From Nevskia sp. (GTDB lineage: Bacteria; Pseudomonadota; Gammaproteobacteria; Nevskiales; Nevskiaceae), in the NCBI RefSeq assembly GCF_021732705.1, contig NZ_JAKFUM010000006.1, forward strand, positions 224,198 to 288,197: 64,000 nucleotides of DNA, read 5' to 3'. Position numbers and translations under genes: made by a program. The notes under the pieces are model-generated. The model did no database searches. It was not told the DNA's origin and saw only the letters and a program-made list of their open reading frames with translations. Shown one piece after another: positions 25,455 to 35,176 of the stretch. Numbering within the stretch: position 1 is the first letter of the stretch; each line of letters opens with the position of its first letter.

Positions 25455-26379
25455 GCCCCAGATGGCGGCGCTGCCGATCCTCGATCAGGCTGCCGGCCTG
25501 CGCAGCCTGAAGGCCGCGCAACCGGTCCGCGTGATTGCCGTGACCAGCGGCAAGGGCGGCGTCGGCAAGACCAATGTCTCGGTCAATCTGGCCGTCGCGC
25601 TGGCCCAGACCGGCAAGCAGGTGATGCTGCTCGACGGCGACCTCGGCCTGGCCAACATCGACGTCATGCTCGGCCTGCAGCCGAGCTACAACCTCGCGCA
25701 CGTGCTGGACGGCAAGTGCACGCTCGAAGACACGATCATGACCGGCCCGGCCGGCGTGATGATCGTGCCGGCGTCCAGCGGCAAGCGCCATATGGCCGAG
25801 CTGAACTCGCTGCAGCACGCCGGGCTGGTGCAGGCGTTCTCCGAGCTGAACCGGCCGATCGACGTGCTGATCGTCGACACCGCCGCCGGCATCGCCGATT
25901 CGGTGATCACGTTCAGCCAGGCCTCGCAGGAAGTGATCGTCGTCGTCACCGGCGATCCGACCTCGCTGACCGATGCGTATGCGCTGATCAAGGTGCTGAA
26001 CCGCGATCACGGCGTGGAGCGCGTGCAGGTGCTGGCCAACATGGTTCGCGATGCCAGCGAAGCGCAGAGCGTCTACGACAGCCTGCGCCGCGTTGCCGAG
26101 CGCTTCCTCGATGTCACGCTGAGCTTCATCGGCGGCATTCCGAGCGATGACTGGCTGAAGCGCGCCGTGCGCCGACAGCGCGCGGTGGTCGAGGCCTATC
26201 CGAACTGCCCGGCGTCGGAAGCGTTCCGCCAGCTGGCACGGCGCGCGGACAGCTGGGGCATGCCGAACGGCGCACGCGGCAATCTCGAATTCTTCGTCGA
26301 GCGGCTGGTGCAGCAACCGGCCGCCAACAGTCCGACCGGTGCCAGCGCACCGCGTCTCGCCGGCGTGGCCGTGCCATGA
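25447..26379 (+). CDS. fleN: MinD-like ATPase FleN/FlhG (flagellar number control)
   Basis: A 310-residue P-loop ATPase that limits flagellar number by acting on FlhF and on the master regulator. The deviant Walker A SGKGGVGKT is at 34-42. The N-terminal LDQAAGLRSL (12-21) is the DQAxxLR element known to stimulate FlhF GTPase. LLDGDLGLANIDVMLGL and LIVDTAAGIADSVI are further MinD-type motifs. The ATG at 25447 overlaps the end of flhF. It overlaps fliA by 4 bases. Confidence 0.95.
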   Translation: MSKPQMAALPILDQAAGLRSLKAAQPVRVIAVTSGKGGVGKTNVSVNLAVALAQTGKQVMLLDGDLGLANIDVMLGLQPSYNLAHVLDGKCTLEDTIMTGPAGVMIVPASSGKRHMAELNSLQHAGLVQAFSELNRPIDVLIVDTAAGIADSVITFSQASQEVIVVVTGDPTSLTDAYALIKVLNRDHGVERVQVLANMVRDASEAQSVYDSLRRVAERFLDVTLSFIGGIPSDDWLKRAVRRQRAVVEAYPNCPASEAFRQLARRADSWGMPNGARGNLEFFVERLVQQPAANSPTGASAPRLAGVAVP

Positions 26380-27239
26380 GCGCGCAACCGGCCTTGCTTG
26401 CCTACAGCGGCAGCGGCGCTGCCCGCACCAGCGTCAATGCCGAATCGGCGCTGGTGACGCAGCATCTGGAACTGGTCAAGCGCATTGCCTGGCATCTGGC
26501 GGCGCGGCTGCCGGCCAGCGTCGACATCGACGACCTGATCCAGGCCGGCGTCATCGGTCTGATCGAGGCCGCCCGTCACTACAGCGGCGATCGCGGCGCC
26601 AGCTTCGAAACCTACGCCGGCATCCGCATTCGCGGCGCGATGGTCGACGAGTTGCGTCGCGGCGACTGGGCGCCGCGCTCGGTGCATCGCCGCATGCGCG
26701 ACGTCTCGGCCGCGATCCGCGCGATCGAGCAGGAAACCGGCCACGAGGCGCGCGATGCCCAGATCGCCGAAAAGCTCGGCGCGTCGTTGAGCGAGTACCA
26801 TGAGATCGTCCGCGATGCCGTGCAGTGCCAGGTGCTGTCGATGCATGGCGCCAGCCACGACGACGAGGACGATCGCGACTACGAGGCGGTCGATCCGGCC
26901 GCCACGCCGGCCGATGTCGTCGAGCACGCCGATTTCATGCGCGCGCTGACGCAGGCGATCAGCGAACTGCCGGAGCGCGAAAAGCTGCTGATGGCGATGT
27001 ACTACGACGAAGAGCTGAACCTGCGCGAGATCGGGCAGGTGCTCGACGTCACCGAATCCCGCGTCTGCCAGCTGCACGGGCAGGCGCTGCTGCGGCTGCG
27101 GGCGCGACTGAACGACTGGCGCGACGGCAAGACCGGCAGCGCCACCCCGCGCGCGCGCAAGTCCGCCACCGAATCCCGCTCGGCCCGCCGCACGCGGCTG
27201 ACCACTCCCGAATCCCCGACCACCGCCAGCCTGGGCTGA
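26376..27239 (+). CDS. fliA: Flagellar sigma factor FliA (sigma-28)
   Basis: A 287-residue sigma-70-family factor for late flagellar and chemotaxis genes. Region 2 shows [36 protein letters not shown] in outline and [29 protein letters not shown]. Region 4 is [42 protein letters not shown] in outline. A basic, Ser/Thr-rich C-terminal tail of about 40 residues is extra compared with typical FliA. It overlaps fleN by 4 bases and precedes cheY by 4. Confidence 0.95.
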   Translation: MSAQPALLAYSGSGAARTSVNAESALVTQHLELVKRIAWHLAARLPASVDIDDLIQAGVIGLIEAARHYSGDRGASFETYAGIRIRGAMVDELRRGDWAPRSVHRRMRDVSAAIRAIEQETGHEARDAQIAEKLGASLSEYHEIVRDAVQCQVLSMHGASHDDEDDRDYEAVDPAATPADVVEHADFMRALTQAISELPEREKLLMAMYYDEELNLREIGQVLDVTESRVCQLHGQALLRLRARLNDWRDGKTGSATPRARKSATESRSARRTRLTTPESPTTASLG

Positions 27240-27243
27240 ACAC

Positions 27244-27636
27244 ATGGACAAGAACCTCCGCATCCTGATCGTCGACGACTTCTCGACGATGCGCCGCATC
27301 GTCAAGAACCTGCTCGGCGATCTCGGCTACACCAACACCGCCGAGGCCGATGACGGCAAGACCGCGTGGCCGATGCTGCAGGCCGGTGGCTTCGATTTCG
27401 TGGTCACCGACTGGAACATGCCGGGCATGACCGGCATCGACCTGCTGAAGGCGATCCGCGGCGACGACAAGCTGAAGGCGATTCCGGTGCTGATGGTCAC
27501 CGCCGAAGCGCAGCGCGACCAGATCATCGAGGCGGCTAAGGCCGGCGTGAACGGCTACATCATCAAGCCGTTCACCGCGATCACGCTGAAGGAAAAGCTC
27601 GACAAGATCTTCCAGCGCTTCGAGCAGGCTGCCTGA
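27244..27636 (+). CDS. cheY: Chemotaxis response regulator CheY
   Basis: A single-domain 130-residue receiver that binds the FliM N-terminus when phosphorylated. The acidic pocket is D11-D12, the phospho-acceptor D56 ([12 protein letters not shown]), followed by Thr (MVTAEA) and Lys (YIIKPF). The sequence is of the close E. coli/Pseudomonas CheY type. It lies between fliA and cheZ, so it is the likely output of the flagellar pathway. Confidence 0.96.
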   Translation: MDKNLRILIVDDFSTMRRIVKNLLGDLGYTNTAEADDGKTAWPMLQAGGFDFVVTDWNMPGMTGIDLLKAIRGDDKLKAIPVLMVTAEAQRDQIIEAAKAGVNGYIIKPFTAITLKEKLDKIFQRFEQAA

Positions 27637-27671
27637 GCCCTCGCCATGACCTTCAATCACGGAGTCATCGC

Positions 27672-28448
27672 ATGAGCGCCGTCGTCGTCAGCCTGCCGAT
27701 GCGTGCCGCCGAACGCGACAGCACGATCCCGGATCGCAGCGAATACGTCTCGCGCCTGCGCGAGATCCTGTCGGCGCTTGAAGCCGACGACCAGCCGCTG
27801 TTCGAAGCGCGGCTGAACCAGCTGATGCGAATCCGCGAGGAAGGCCTGTTCGTCAACCTGGCCAAGCTGACGCGCGAACTGCATCAGGCGGTGAAGGAAA
27901 TGAACTTCGACGAGCGCCTGCAGCAGCTCGCCGGCAGCGAGATTCCCGACGCCTGCGTGCGCCTCGACTACGTCGTGAAGATGGGCGAGGACGCCGCGCA
28001 CAACACGCTCGATCTCTGCGATGCCAGCCGCGGCCTGCTGGAACGCCTGAACGGCTGCGTGACGCAACTCGATGTCGTGCGCGAGCGGCTGCCGCGCGAA
28101 GCCAGCCAGCCGATCAAGGGCCTGACGCTGGCCAACGAGATCGAGCGGATCGAGGGCGAGATCAAGGACATCGGTCAGAGCCTGCGCGGCAACGTCACGG
28201 CGATTGCCCAGGCCCAGGAATACCAGGACCTCAGCGGTCAGGTGATCCGCCGCGTGATCGCGCTGGTCCACAACATCGAAGGCGCGCTGATCAAGCTGCT
28301 GCGCGCCACCAATGAAGGCGTGCGGCCGAGCGGTGCCACCGCGCCGATCGCGAGCGGCGAACTGCAAGGGCCGGTGGTGCCGGGCCTTGCCGGCGGCGGT
28401 GCCAGCCAGGAAGACGCCGATGCCCTGCTGGCCGAACTCGGCTTCTGA
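27672..28448 (+). CDS. cheZ: CheY-P phosphatase CheZ
   Basis: A 258-residue helical protein that dephosphorylates CheY-P. The catalytic glutamine lies in AQEYQDLSGQVIRRVIALV. The extreme C-terminus EDADALLAELGF is the CheY-P-binding peptide, joined by a flexible Pro/Gly/Ala linker. The order cheY-cheZ-cheA is the usual one for the gammaproteobacterial flagellar chemotaxis cluster. Confidence 0.95.
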   Translation: MSAVVVSLPMRAAERDSTIPDRSEYVSRLREILSALEADDQPLFEARLNQLMRIREEGLFVNLAKLTRELHQAVKEMNFDERLQQLAGSEIPDACVRLDYVVKMGEDAAHNTLDLCDASRGLLERLNGCVTQLDVVRERLPREASQPIKGLTLANEIERIEGEIKDIGQSLRGNVTAIAQAQEYQDLSGQVIRRVIALVHNIEGALIKLLRATNEGVRPSGATAPIASGELQGPVVPGLAGGGASQEDADALLAELGF

Positions 28449-28517
28449 TCGGACACGCATCGACGCACAGGCAGCAGGCGGGTTTCCGCGCCCCCACGGA
28501 ACCACCAGGACAACACG

Positions 28518-30572
28518 ATGAACGGTGTAGATGACGATATCCGGGCCGACTTTCTGACCGAGGCGGGCGAGCTGGTCGAACGACTCGGCGAGCAGCTGGT
28601 CGATCTGGAGCGCAGCCCGGATGATCGCGAGCTGCTGAATGCCGTGTTCCGCGCCTTTCACACCGTGAAGGGTGGCGCCGGCTTTCTCGGCCTGAAGGCG
28701 ATGGTCGACCTGTGCCACGTCGCCGAAGAAGTGTTCGGCGTGGTGCGCGCCGGCACCCGCAAGCTCGACGCGAACCTGATGGACGCGACGATGCAGTCGG
28801 TCGACCAGATCCAGTCGATGCTGGCCGACGTCGCCGCCGGTGGCGATCCGTCGCCGGCACCGGCGAGTCTGCTCGATGCCCTGCGCGCCAGTGCCGCAGC
28901 GCCGCCCGCCCAGCCGGCAGCGGTGTCGGTGGTGCCGGCGCCGGTGGCGGAATCGCCGACGCCGACGCGCAAGGCGGCGCCGAAGAAGAAGGCGCGCGGG
29001 AAGTCGAAGACCGCGACGGCCCCGACGGCCCCGGCTGCCGATTCAGGCTCGATTTCCGAGGACGAGTTCGAAGCGCTGCTCGACGCCCTGCACGGCGGTG
29101 CTGCCCCGGGCACGGTGGCCAAGCCCGCGGAGGCTGCCCCGCCGGCCGCACCGGACACCAACACGATCACCGAAGACGAATTCGAAAAGTTGCTGGACCT
29201 GTATCACGGTGGTGCGGCGCCGGGGGCGGCGTCTCCTGCCGTGATGCAGGGTTTTGATTCCGCGATACCGGCTGCATCGCCCGGCGAAGCCGTGCCCGCG
29301 CCGCCGGCCGCTGCCTCGACGGCTGCGCCGAAGCCGATGCCGCCGGCGCACCCGGTGTCGCCGCCGGCGGCGGCATCGGCCGCCACGGCCGAAACGACGG
29401 TGCGCGTCGATACCGTGCGCCTCGATCAGATGATGAATCTGGTCGGCGAGCTGGTGCTCGTGCGCAATCGCCTGAAGACCCTGCGCGCGCGCAATGCGAC
29501 GCCGGAGGCGTACGGCAAGGTCGTCGGCGAGCTGGACCACATCACCCGCAGCCTGCAGTCGGCGGTGATGAAGATCCGCATGCAGCCGATCAAGAAGGTG
29601 TTCTCGAAGTTTCCGAAGCTGGCACGGGACGTTGCGCGCGGACTTGGCAAGCAGGTCGATGTCGAGCTGATCGGCGAAGACACCGATCTCGACAAGAACC
29701 TGGTCGAGGCGCTGGCCGATCCGCTGGTGCACATGGTCCGCAACAGCGTCGATCACGGCATCGAGCTGCCGCAGCAGCGCGCGGCCAGCGGCAAGCCGGC
29801 CGTCGGCAAGCTGGTGCTGTCGGCCGAGCAGCAGGGCGATCACATCCTGATCTCGGTGCGCGATGACGGTGCCGGCATCGATCCGGAAAAGCTGCGCCGC
29901 AAGGTGGTCGAGAAAGGTCTGATGGACCCAGCGCAGGCGGCCAAGCTGACCAGCGACGAATGCCTGCAGCTGGTGTTCATGGCCGGCTTCTCGACCAAGG
30001 ATCAGGTGTCCGACCTGTCCGGCCGCGGCGTCGGCATGGACGTGGTCAAGTCGAAGATCACGGCACTCAACGGCAGCGTCGTCATCGAGTCGAAGGTCGG
30101 GCAGGGCAGTTGCGTGAAGCTGCGCGTGCCGCTGACCCTGGCGATCCTGCCGGCCTTGATGGTCGCCGTCGGCAATCGCCTGCTGGCGCTGCCGCTGGCC
30201 GATGTCTTCGATGTCTTCGCGCTCGATGAAACCCGGGTCCGACACCTCGATCACTGGCAGGCTCTGCTCTATCGCAACAGCACGCTGCGCCTGATCGACC
30301 TGCAGCAGTGGACCAGCGCCGACGGCCCGGCCACCGATGCGCCGCGCCATGTCGTCGTGGCGCAGGCCGATGGCGAGCGCTTCGGCTTCATCGTGCATTC
30401 GGTGAAGGCGCGCGAGGAAGTGGTGATCAAGCCGCTCGGCCTGGGCCTGCGCGGTCTGGCCGGTCTGGCCGGCGCCACGGTGACCGGCGAAGGCCGTGTC
30501 GCGCTGATCGTCGATTTCCCGGGCCTGGTCCGGGCCTGGACGACGTCGCTGCACGGCCTCTCGATGTTCTGA
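28518..30572 (+). CDS. cheA: Chemotaxis histidine kinase CheA (flagellar cluster)
   Basis: A 684-residue kinase. The HPt domain (1-105) has the phospho-acceptor H48 in FRAFHTVKGGAGFLGL. A long Ala/Pro linker holds two copies of a peptide, SEDEFEALLDALHGG (from 180) and TEDEFEKLLDLYHGG (from 218), resembling CheY-binding sequences, in place of a folded P2. The dimerisation helices (about 295-360), ATPase domain (HMVRNSVDHGIE, DDGAGID, GRGVGMDVV) and CheW-like domain (about 545-680) follow. In Pseudomonas cheB comes next; here motC follows directly. Confidence 0.96.
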   Translation: MNGVDDDIRADFLTEAGELVERLGEQLVDLERSPDDRELLNAVFRAFHTVKGGAGFLGLKAMVDLCHVAEEVFGVVRAGTRKLDANLMDATMQSVDQIQSMLADVAAGGDPSPAPASLLDALRASAAAPPAQPAAVSVVPAPVAESPTPTRKAAPKKKARGKSKTATAPTAPAADSGSISEDEFEALLDALHGGAAPGTVAKPAEAAPPAAPDTNTITEDEFEKLLDLYHGGAAPGAASPAVMQGFDSAIPAASPGEAVPAPPAAASTAAPKPMPPAHPVSPPAAASAATAETTVRVDTVRLDQMMNLVGELVLVRNRLKTLRARNATPEAYGKVVGELDHITRSLQSAVMKIRMQPIKKVFSKFPKLARDVARGLGKQVDVELIGEDTDLDKNLVEALADPLVHMVRNSVDHGIELPQQRAASGKPAVGKLVLSAEQQGDHILISVRDDGAGIDPEKLRRKVVEKGLMDPAQAAKLTSDECLQLVFMAGFSTKDQVSDLSGRGVGMDVVKSKITALNGSVVIESKVGQGSCVKLRVPLTLAILPALMVAVGNRLLALPLADVFDVFALDETRVRHLDHWQALLYRNSTLRLIDLQQWTSADGPATDAPRHVVVAQADGERFGFIVHSVKAREEVVIKPLGLGLRGLAGLAGATVTGEGRVALIVDFPGLVRAWTTSLHGLSMF

Positions 30573-30591
30573 ACGGAGGCTTCGGAACGCC

Positions 30592-31332
30592 ATGGATTTC
30601 CTCAGCATCATCGGCTTCGTGCTGGCGATGGTTGCCTTGATCGGCGGCTCGATCCTCAAGGGCAGCGGCATTGCCGCGCTGTGGGGACCGGCGGCGTTCG
30701 TCATCGTCATTCTCGGCACGCTGGCCGCGATCACGATGCATACGCCGATGGCCACGTTCAAGCGCGGCATGGCGATGGCGAAGTGGGTGTTCTTCCCGCC
30801 GCATGTCGACGGCCGGGCGCTGATCGCGCGCATCGTCGAGTGGAGCAACAGCGCCCGCAAGCAGGGCCTGCTGGCGCTCGAAGGCGCGGTCGGTACCGAG
30901 ACCGATCCGTTCATCCGCAAGGGCCTGCAGATGCTGGTCGACGGTGCCGAGCCCGACGTCATCCGCAGCACGATGGAAGTGTCGATCAGCACCAAGGAAC
31001 ACTTCGACCTGGCCGGTGCCAAGGTCTGGGAAGGCATGGGCATCTATGCGCCGACCCTCGGCATCATCGGTGCGGTGATGGGCCTGATGGCGGTGATGCA
31101 GAACCTCGCCGATCCGTCGAAGCTCGGTCACGGCATCTCGGCCGCGTTCGTCGCCACGATCTACGGCATTGCCAGCGCCAACCTGTTCTTCCTGCCGATG
31201 GCGTCGAAGCTCAAGGCCGCCGTGGCCGAACAGACGCGCACGCAGGAAATGATCATCGAAGGGCTGATCTCGATCTCGCAGGGCGAGAACCCACGGAACA
31301 TCGAGGCCAAGCTGCTGGGGTTCTTGTCGTGA
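30592..31332 (+). CDS. motC: Flagellar stator protein MotC (MotA/PomA family)
   Basis: A 246-residue proton/sodium channel subunit with four membrane helices (two near the N-terminus, two at about 150-205) and a cytoplasmic loop that contacts FliG. MGIYAPTLGIIGAVMGLMAVMQNL and GISAAFVATIYGIASANLFFLPMASKLK are family signatures. Similarity is to MotC, the second stator of Pseudomonas, which is also encoded between the chemotaxis genes and motD. No motAB pair is in the window. Confidence 0.93.
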   Translation: MDFLSIIGFVLAMVALIGGSILKGSGIAALWGPAAFVIVILGTLAAITMHTPMATFKRGMAMAKWVFFPPHVDGRALIARIVEWSNSARKQGLLALEGAVGTETDPFIRKGLQMLVDGAEPDVIRSTMEVSISTKEHFDLAGAKVWEGMGIYAPTLGIIGAVMGLMAVMQNLADPSKLGHGISAAFVATIYGIASANLFFLPMASKLKAAVAEQTRTQEMIIEGLISISQGENPRNIEAKLLGFLS

Positions 31333-31373
31333 GCGGGTCCACGTCACTTCGCGCGCACCCGCGGTAGTCGGCC

Positions 31374-32369
31374 ATGCGCAAGCGCAGCCACGAAGACCAC
31401 ACCAATCACGAGGCCTGGGCCATTCCCTACGGCGATCTCGTGACGCTGCTGCTGGCGCTGTTCGTCGTGCTGTACTCGATGTCCTCGGTCAACGAGGGCA
31501 AGTACCGCGTGCTGTCGGATTCGCTGAACGAAGCATTCGGCGGGCGTCCGCGCAGCATGAAGCCGATCCAGATCGGCGATCACCCCGATCGCGGCGCGAA
31601 CCCGGCGCTGATCAACATCGTGCCGAAGCAGGCCGGCACCACGCAGAAGCGGGTCGATGGCAATTCGCTGGTCAAGGCACCGTTGCCGACATCCAGCCCG
31701 AGCCCGGAACAGGCGCGCACCGCCGGCGCGGGGCAGGGCCGCGGCGATCTCAGGCGCATGGCCGACCAGATCCAGGCGGCGATGGGCGATCTCATCGACA
31801 AGAAGCTGGTCACCGTGCGCCGCACCGAGCAGTGGCTGGAGATCGAGATCCGGACCGATCTGCTGTTCCCGAGCGGCGTGGCCGATGTCTCGGCCGCGGC
31901 CAAGCCGGTGCTGGCGCGAGTTTCGGCGATCCTGAAGCCGTTTCCGAACGCGATCCGCATCGAAGGCCACACCGACAACGTGCCGATCGCCACTGCGGCA
32001 TTCCCGTCGAACTGGCAGCTGTCGTCGGCCCGCGCGGCCAGTGTCGTCTCGCTGTTCATGGCGCAGGGCGTGGCACCCACGCGGATGAGCGTCGCCGGTT
32101 TCGGCGAGTTCTATCCCGCGGCTTCGAACGATTCGGCGGAGGGTCGCAACCGCAATCGCCGCGTGCTGGTCGTGGTGCTGGCGGGCTCGGCGACGCCGCT
32201 GACCGTGGCCGATGCCGAAGCGATGGCCGGCGCCAGCGAAGACGCGGCCGGCAGCGACACCGCCGCAAGCGCGCCTGCCGCCTTTCCGCCGCTCACGGCG
32301 GCACCCGAACCCACTCACACGCTGGCCATCGCGCCGGCAGCCGCACCGCCCCCGGAGCACACACCATGA
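31374..32369 (+). CDS. motD: Flagellar stator protein MotD (MotB family)
   Basis: A 331-residue stator partner with one N-terminal TM helix containing the ion-binding Asp21 (WAIPYGDLVTLLLALFVVLYSM). A periplasmic plug/linker and an OmpA-like peptidoglycan-binding domain (about 160-270: IEGHTDNVPI, NWQLSSARAASVVSLF, NRRVLVVVL) follow. An Ala/Pro-rich tail of about 55 residues is unusual. The stop overlaps the next start by 4 bases. Confidence 0.93.
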   Translation: MRKRSHEDHTNHEAWAIPYGDLVTLLLALFVVLYSMSSVNEGKYRVLSDSLNEAFGGRPRSMKPIQIGDHPDRGANPALINIVPKQAGTTQKRVDGNSLVKAPLPTSSPSPEQARTAGAGQGRGDLRRMADQIQAAMGDLIDKKLVTVRRTEQWLEIEIRTDLLFPSGVADVSAAAKPVLARVSAILKPFPNAIRIEGHTDNVPIATAAFPSNWQLSSARAASVVSLFMAQGVAPTRMSVAGFGEFYPAASNDSAEGRNRNRRVLVVVLAGSATPLTVADAEAMAGASEDAAGSDTAASAPAAFPPLTAAPEPTHTLAIAPAAAPPPEHTP

Positions 32370-32833
32370 ACCTGCGACGCGCCCAGGATGACTCCAGCCG
32401 CTGGGTCACCTTCGAACTGGCTGGCCAGCTGTACGGCCTCGAAATCCTCAAGGTCCAGGAAGTGCTGGCCGACACCGAGATCGAATCGGTGCCCGGCGCG
32501 CCGCGCCAGATTCTCGGTGTCGCCAACCTGCGCGGCAGCATCGTCACCATTCTCGATCTGCGCCTGCGGCTGGGTCTGTCGCCGCGGCCGCTGGAAACGC
32601 CGGTCTGCTGCGTCGTCGTCGACGGCCATGGCGAATCGGTCGGCCTGCGCGTGGATCGCGTGGTCGACGTGCGCCGGATTGCCGACTCCGCGATCAAGCG
32701 CGCGCCCGCCACCGGCGGCAACACGCAGTCCGGCGTGCTTGGCGTCGTCACCCGGCCCGGCGAAATGCTGACGCTGCTCAATGCCGACGACATGGTCGCG
32801 ACACTCGTCGGTCCGTCGGCGCTCGCAGCCTGA
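32366..32833 (+). CDS. cheW: CheW-like coupling protein (flagellar cluster)
   Basis: A 155-residue single CheW domain that would link receptors to CheA. It shows VTFELAGQLYGLEILKVQEVL, GVANLRGSIVTILDLRLRLGL and VDRVVDVRRI. The true start is the ATG at 32366 within the motD stop; the open frame extends far upstream as a shadow. It is more divergent than the two CheW proteins at 47-50 kb, and lies where Pseudomonas has its motD-adjacent cheW. Confidence 0.9.
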   Translation: MNLRRAQDDSSRWVTFELAGQLYGLEILKVQEVLADTEIESVPGAPRQILGVANLRGSIVTILDLRLRLGLSPRPLETPVCCVVVDGHGESVGLRVDRVVDVRRIADSAIKRAPATGGNTQSGVLGVVTRPGEMLTLLNADDMVATLVGPSALAA

Positions 32834-32982
32834 CCGTTCGTCGCGGCGCGCCGCCCTTCGACGGCGGCCCGCGGACGGCAGCCCTGTCAGCAATCCGCCG
32901 ATGGCCACAGGAACAGGACTTGCCTTGACCGTGTCATCGCGATGTCAACGATCGTTGCCGGCGTCGTCCCCTTTGTCTCTGG

Positions 32983-33444
32983 ATGGAAACCATGCCCGAT
33001 ACCGTGCTTCAAAACCCCGTCAGCCACGATGAGGGCAGTGCGCCGGCGGAACTCCCGCCGCTGGCAAAGCGCCCGCGTCGCGGCAGCCGCAAGGCCGCAG
33101 CCGCCACCACGGCTGCGGCTGCCGTTGCCGCATCGATGCCGGAAGCCCCGTCGGCTGCGTCCGATGACCTCGTGGTGCTGCCGTCCGATCTCGGCATCGA
33201 GCAGACGCAGGACCTGCGCGCCCAGCTCGCCGCGTGCTTCGAGCGCGCCGGGACCGTCGTCTTCGAAGCCTCGGCCGTGCAGCGCGTGCACACGGCCGCG
33301 ATGCAGTTGTTCGTCATGTTCTGCCGCGACCGTCGCGCCGCCGGTTTCGACACCGAGTGGCGTCAGCCCTCCACCACCTTGCAAACAGCCGCCGCCGTCA
33401 TGGGCGTAGCCAACCACCTGCAGATCTCCAGGAACCCGTCATGA
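32983..33444 (+). CDS. STAS-domain protein
   Basis: A 153-residue protein with a basic Ala-rich N-terminus (about 1-55) and a STAS domain (about 60-150; VLPSDLGIEQTQDLRAQLAACFERAGTVVFE in outline, then VQRVHTAAMQLFVMFCRD). The Thr of HTAAMQL is at the position phosphorylated in anti-sigma antagonists. STAS proteins occur in some chemosensory clusters, where the role is poorly defined. A start at 32992 is also possible. Its stop overlaps the following cheY-like gene. Confidence 0.8.
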   Translation: METMPDTVLQNPVSHDEGSAPAELPPLAKRPRRGSRKAAAATTAAAAVAASMPEAPSAASDDLVVLPSDLGIEQTQDLRAQLAACFERAGTVVFEASAVQRVHTAAMQLFVMFCRDRRAAGFDTEWRQPSTTLQTAAAVMGVANHLQISRNPS

Positions 33445-33806
33445 GCCAGCGCGTACTCGCCGTCGATGATTCAGCCTCCATGCGCCAGATGGTGGCGTTC
33501 ACTCTCAAGTCCGCCGGCTACGACGTGGCCGAAGCCGAAGATGGTGCCGTGGCACTGAAGCTGGCGCAGACCGAGAAATTCCGGCTGGTGCTGGCCGACG
33601 TCAACATGCCGAACATGGACGGCCTGACCCTGGTCAAGAACCTGCGCACGCTGAACGACTACAAGTTCACGCCGCTGCTGATGCTGACCACCGAGTCAAC
33701 GCCGGAAAAGAAGGCGGAAGGCAAGGCGGCCGGCGCGACCGGCTGGCTGGTCAAACCGTTCAATCCGGAGCAGCTGGTCGCCACCGTGCAGCGAGTGCTG
33801 GCCTGA
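33441..33806 (+). CDS. CheY-like single-domain response regulator
   Basis: A 121-residue receiver with acidic pair D9-D10, phospho-acceptor D53 (VLADVNMPNMDG), MLTTES and WLVKPF. It is of the chemosensory CheY type most often linked to CheA systems with several receivers (AVDDSASMRQMVAFTLKSAGYDV start). The ATG lies in the STAS stop (ATGA), and its own stop overlaps the histidine kinase start (TGATG). It probably competes for, or relays, phosphate from one of the two CheA proteins or from the next-door kinase. Confidence 0.9.
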   Translation: MSQRVLAVDDSASMRQMVAFTLKSAGYDVAEAEDGAVALKLAQTEKFRLVLADVNMPNMDGLTLVKNLRTLNDYKFTPLLMLTTESTPEKKAEGKAAGATGWLVKPFNPEQLVATVQRVLA

Positions 33807-35176
33807 TGATCGAGGCGTCGGCCCTGGCGGATCCGGCGGCGGGCCCGACGCGTGATGCGTCGGGCGACGCGGCACGGGGTGCAGCGGCCGATGACGCCAT
33901 CGAGGTGCCGGACACGCTGTTGCAGCGCCAGCGCCGGCGCATCGCCGAACTCGAGCGGCTGCTCGCCGAACGCGATGGCGAAGCGCGCCTGAACCAGCAG
34001 CAGATGAGCGCCGTCTACGGCTACCTGCTCGGCCTGTACGAGGTGGTGCCGGGTGCCTTGCTGACGATCACGCCGAAAGGCGAGATCACCCGCACCAACC
34101 AGACGCTGCACACGCTGCTCGGCACGCCGCCGGGCACCTTGATCACGCATTCGCTGGCCCGCTACTGGCCGGATTCCGACGCCTTCATCGCCCGCTGCCT
34201 CGGCGACCCGACGCAGTTGCTGCGCGAGGAAGTGGAATGGGTGGCGCGCGATGGCAGCCATCTGCCGCTGCTGCTGTCCGCCGCGTGCCAGCGCGACAGC
34301 GAGGGCGACGTGCTGGCGATCCTGTGCGTGGCGCTCGACCTGCGCGAGCAGCGCAAGCTGGAACTCGACCTGCGTCACGCGCAGAAGCTGGAATCGCTGG
34401 GTCAGCTGGCAGCCGGCATCGCGCACGAGATCAACACGCCGATGCAGTTCGTCGGCGACAACCTGCATTTCATCCGCGAGGCGTTCGAAACGCTGGGCGG
34501 CATCATCGACCGCGTGATCGAGGTCCGAGCGGGCCGCCTGCCGTTCGACGAACTGACCCAGGCGATCGATTCCTCGGACTTCGATTTCCTGCGCCAGCGC
34601 GTGCCGCGCGCGGTGCTGCGTTCGATCGATGGCGTGAGCCGCGTCGCCGGCATCGTCGAAGCGATGAAGCGGTTCTCGCATCAGCGCGCCGACCTCGGTC
34701 CGGTCGACATCAACGCCAGCCTCGCCGATGCCCTGGTCGTGGCGCACAACGAATACAAGTACGCGGCCGACGTGCAGACTGCGTTCGGCGACATCCCGCG
34801 CGTGATCGGGCATGGCGGCGATCTGAACCAGGTGTTCCTGAACCTGCTGATCAACGCGGCCCACGCGATCCAGGCGCGTCCGGATGGCGCGCGCGGCACG
34901 ATCACGATCAGCACCGAACGGGTCGACGACTGCGTCGTGATCCACATCGGCGATACCGGCACCGGCATTCCGGAGGGCATCCGCCAGCGCGTGTTCGAGC
35001 CGTTCTTCACCACCAAGCCGGTCGGCAAGGGCACCGGGCAGGGGCTCGCGATCTCGCGGCACATCGTCGTCGACCGCCATCACGGCACGCTGGACTTCGT
35101 GTCCAGCGCCGAGGTCGGCACCACGTTCAACATCGCGCTGCCGATTGCCGGGCCGCCGGTCGAGGTCGCGCCGTGA
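33806..35176 (+). CDS. Soluble PAS histidine kinase
   Basis: A 456-residue kinase with no membrane helix: a helical region (about 40-75), one PAS domain (about 78-185), an H-box LAAGIAHEINTPMQFVGDN with H207, and an HATPase domain (NLLINAAHAIQ, DTGTGIP, GTGQGLAIS). The NTPMQFV form is typical of kinases paired with atypical receiver proteins. A 60-residue insert after the H-box (LGGIIDRVIEVRAGRLPFDELTQ region) separates the dimerisation helices. Overlaps with genes on both sides suggest it phosphorylates the neighbouring receivers. Confidence 0.9.
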   Translation: MIEASALADPAAGPTRDASGDAARGAAADDAIEVPDTLLQRQRRRIAELERLLAERDGEARLNQQQMSAVYGYLLGLYEVVPGALLTITPKGEITRTNQTLHTLLGTPPGTLITHSLARYWPDSDAFIARCLGDPTQLLREEVEWVARDGSHLPLLLSAACQRDSEGDVLAILCVALDLREQRKLELDLRHAQKLESLGQLAAGIAHEINTPMQFVGDNLHFIREAFETLGGIIDRVIEVRAGRLPFDELTQAIDSSDFDFLRQRVPRAVLRSIDGVSRVAGIVEAMKRFSHQRADLGPVDINASLADALVVAHNEYKYAADVQTAFGDIPRVIGHGGDLNQVFLNLLINAAHAIQARPDGARGTITISTERVDDCVVIHIGDTGTGIPEGIRQRVFEPFFTTKPVGKGTGQGLAISRHIVVDRHHGTLDFVSSAEVGTTFNIALPIAGPPVEVAP

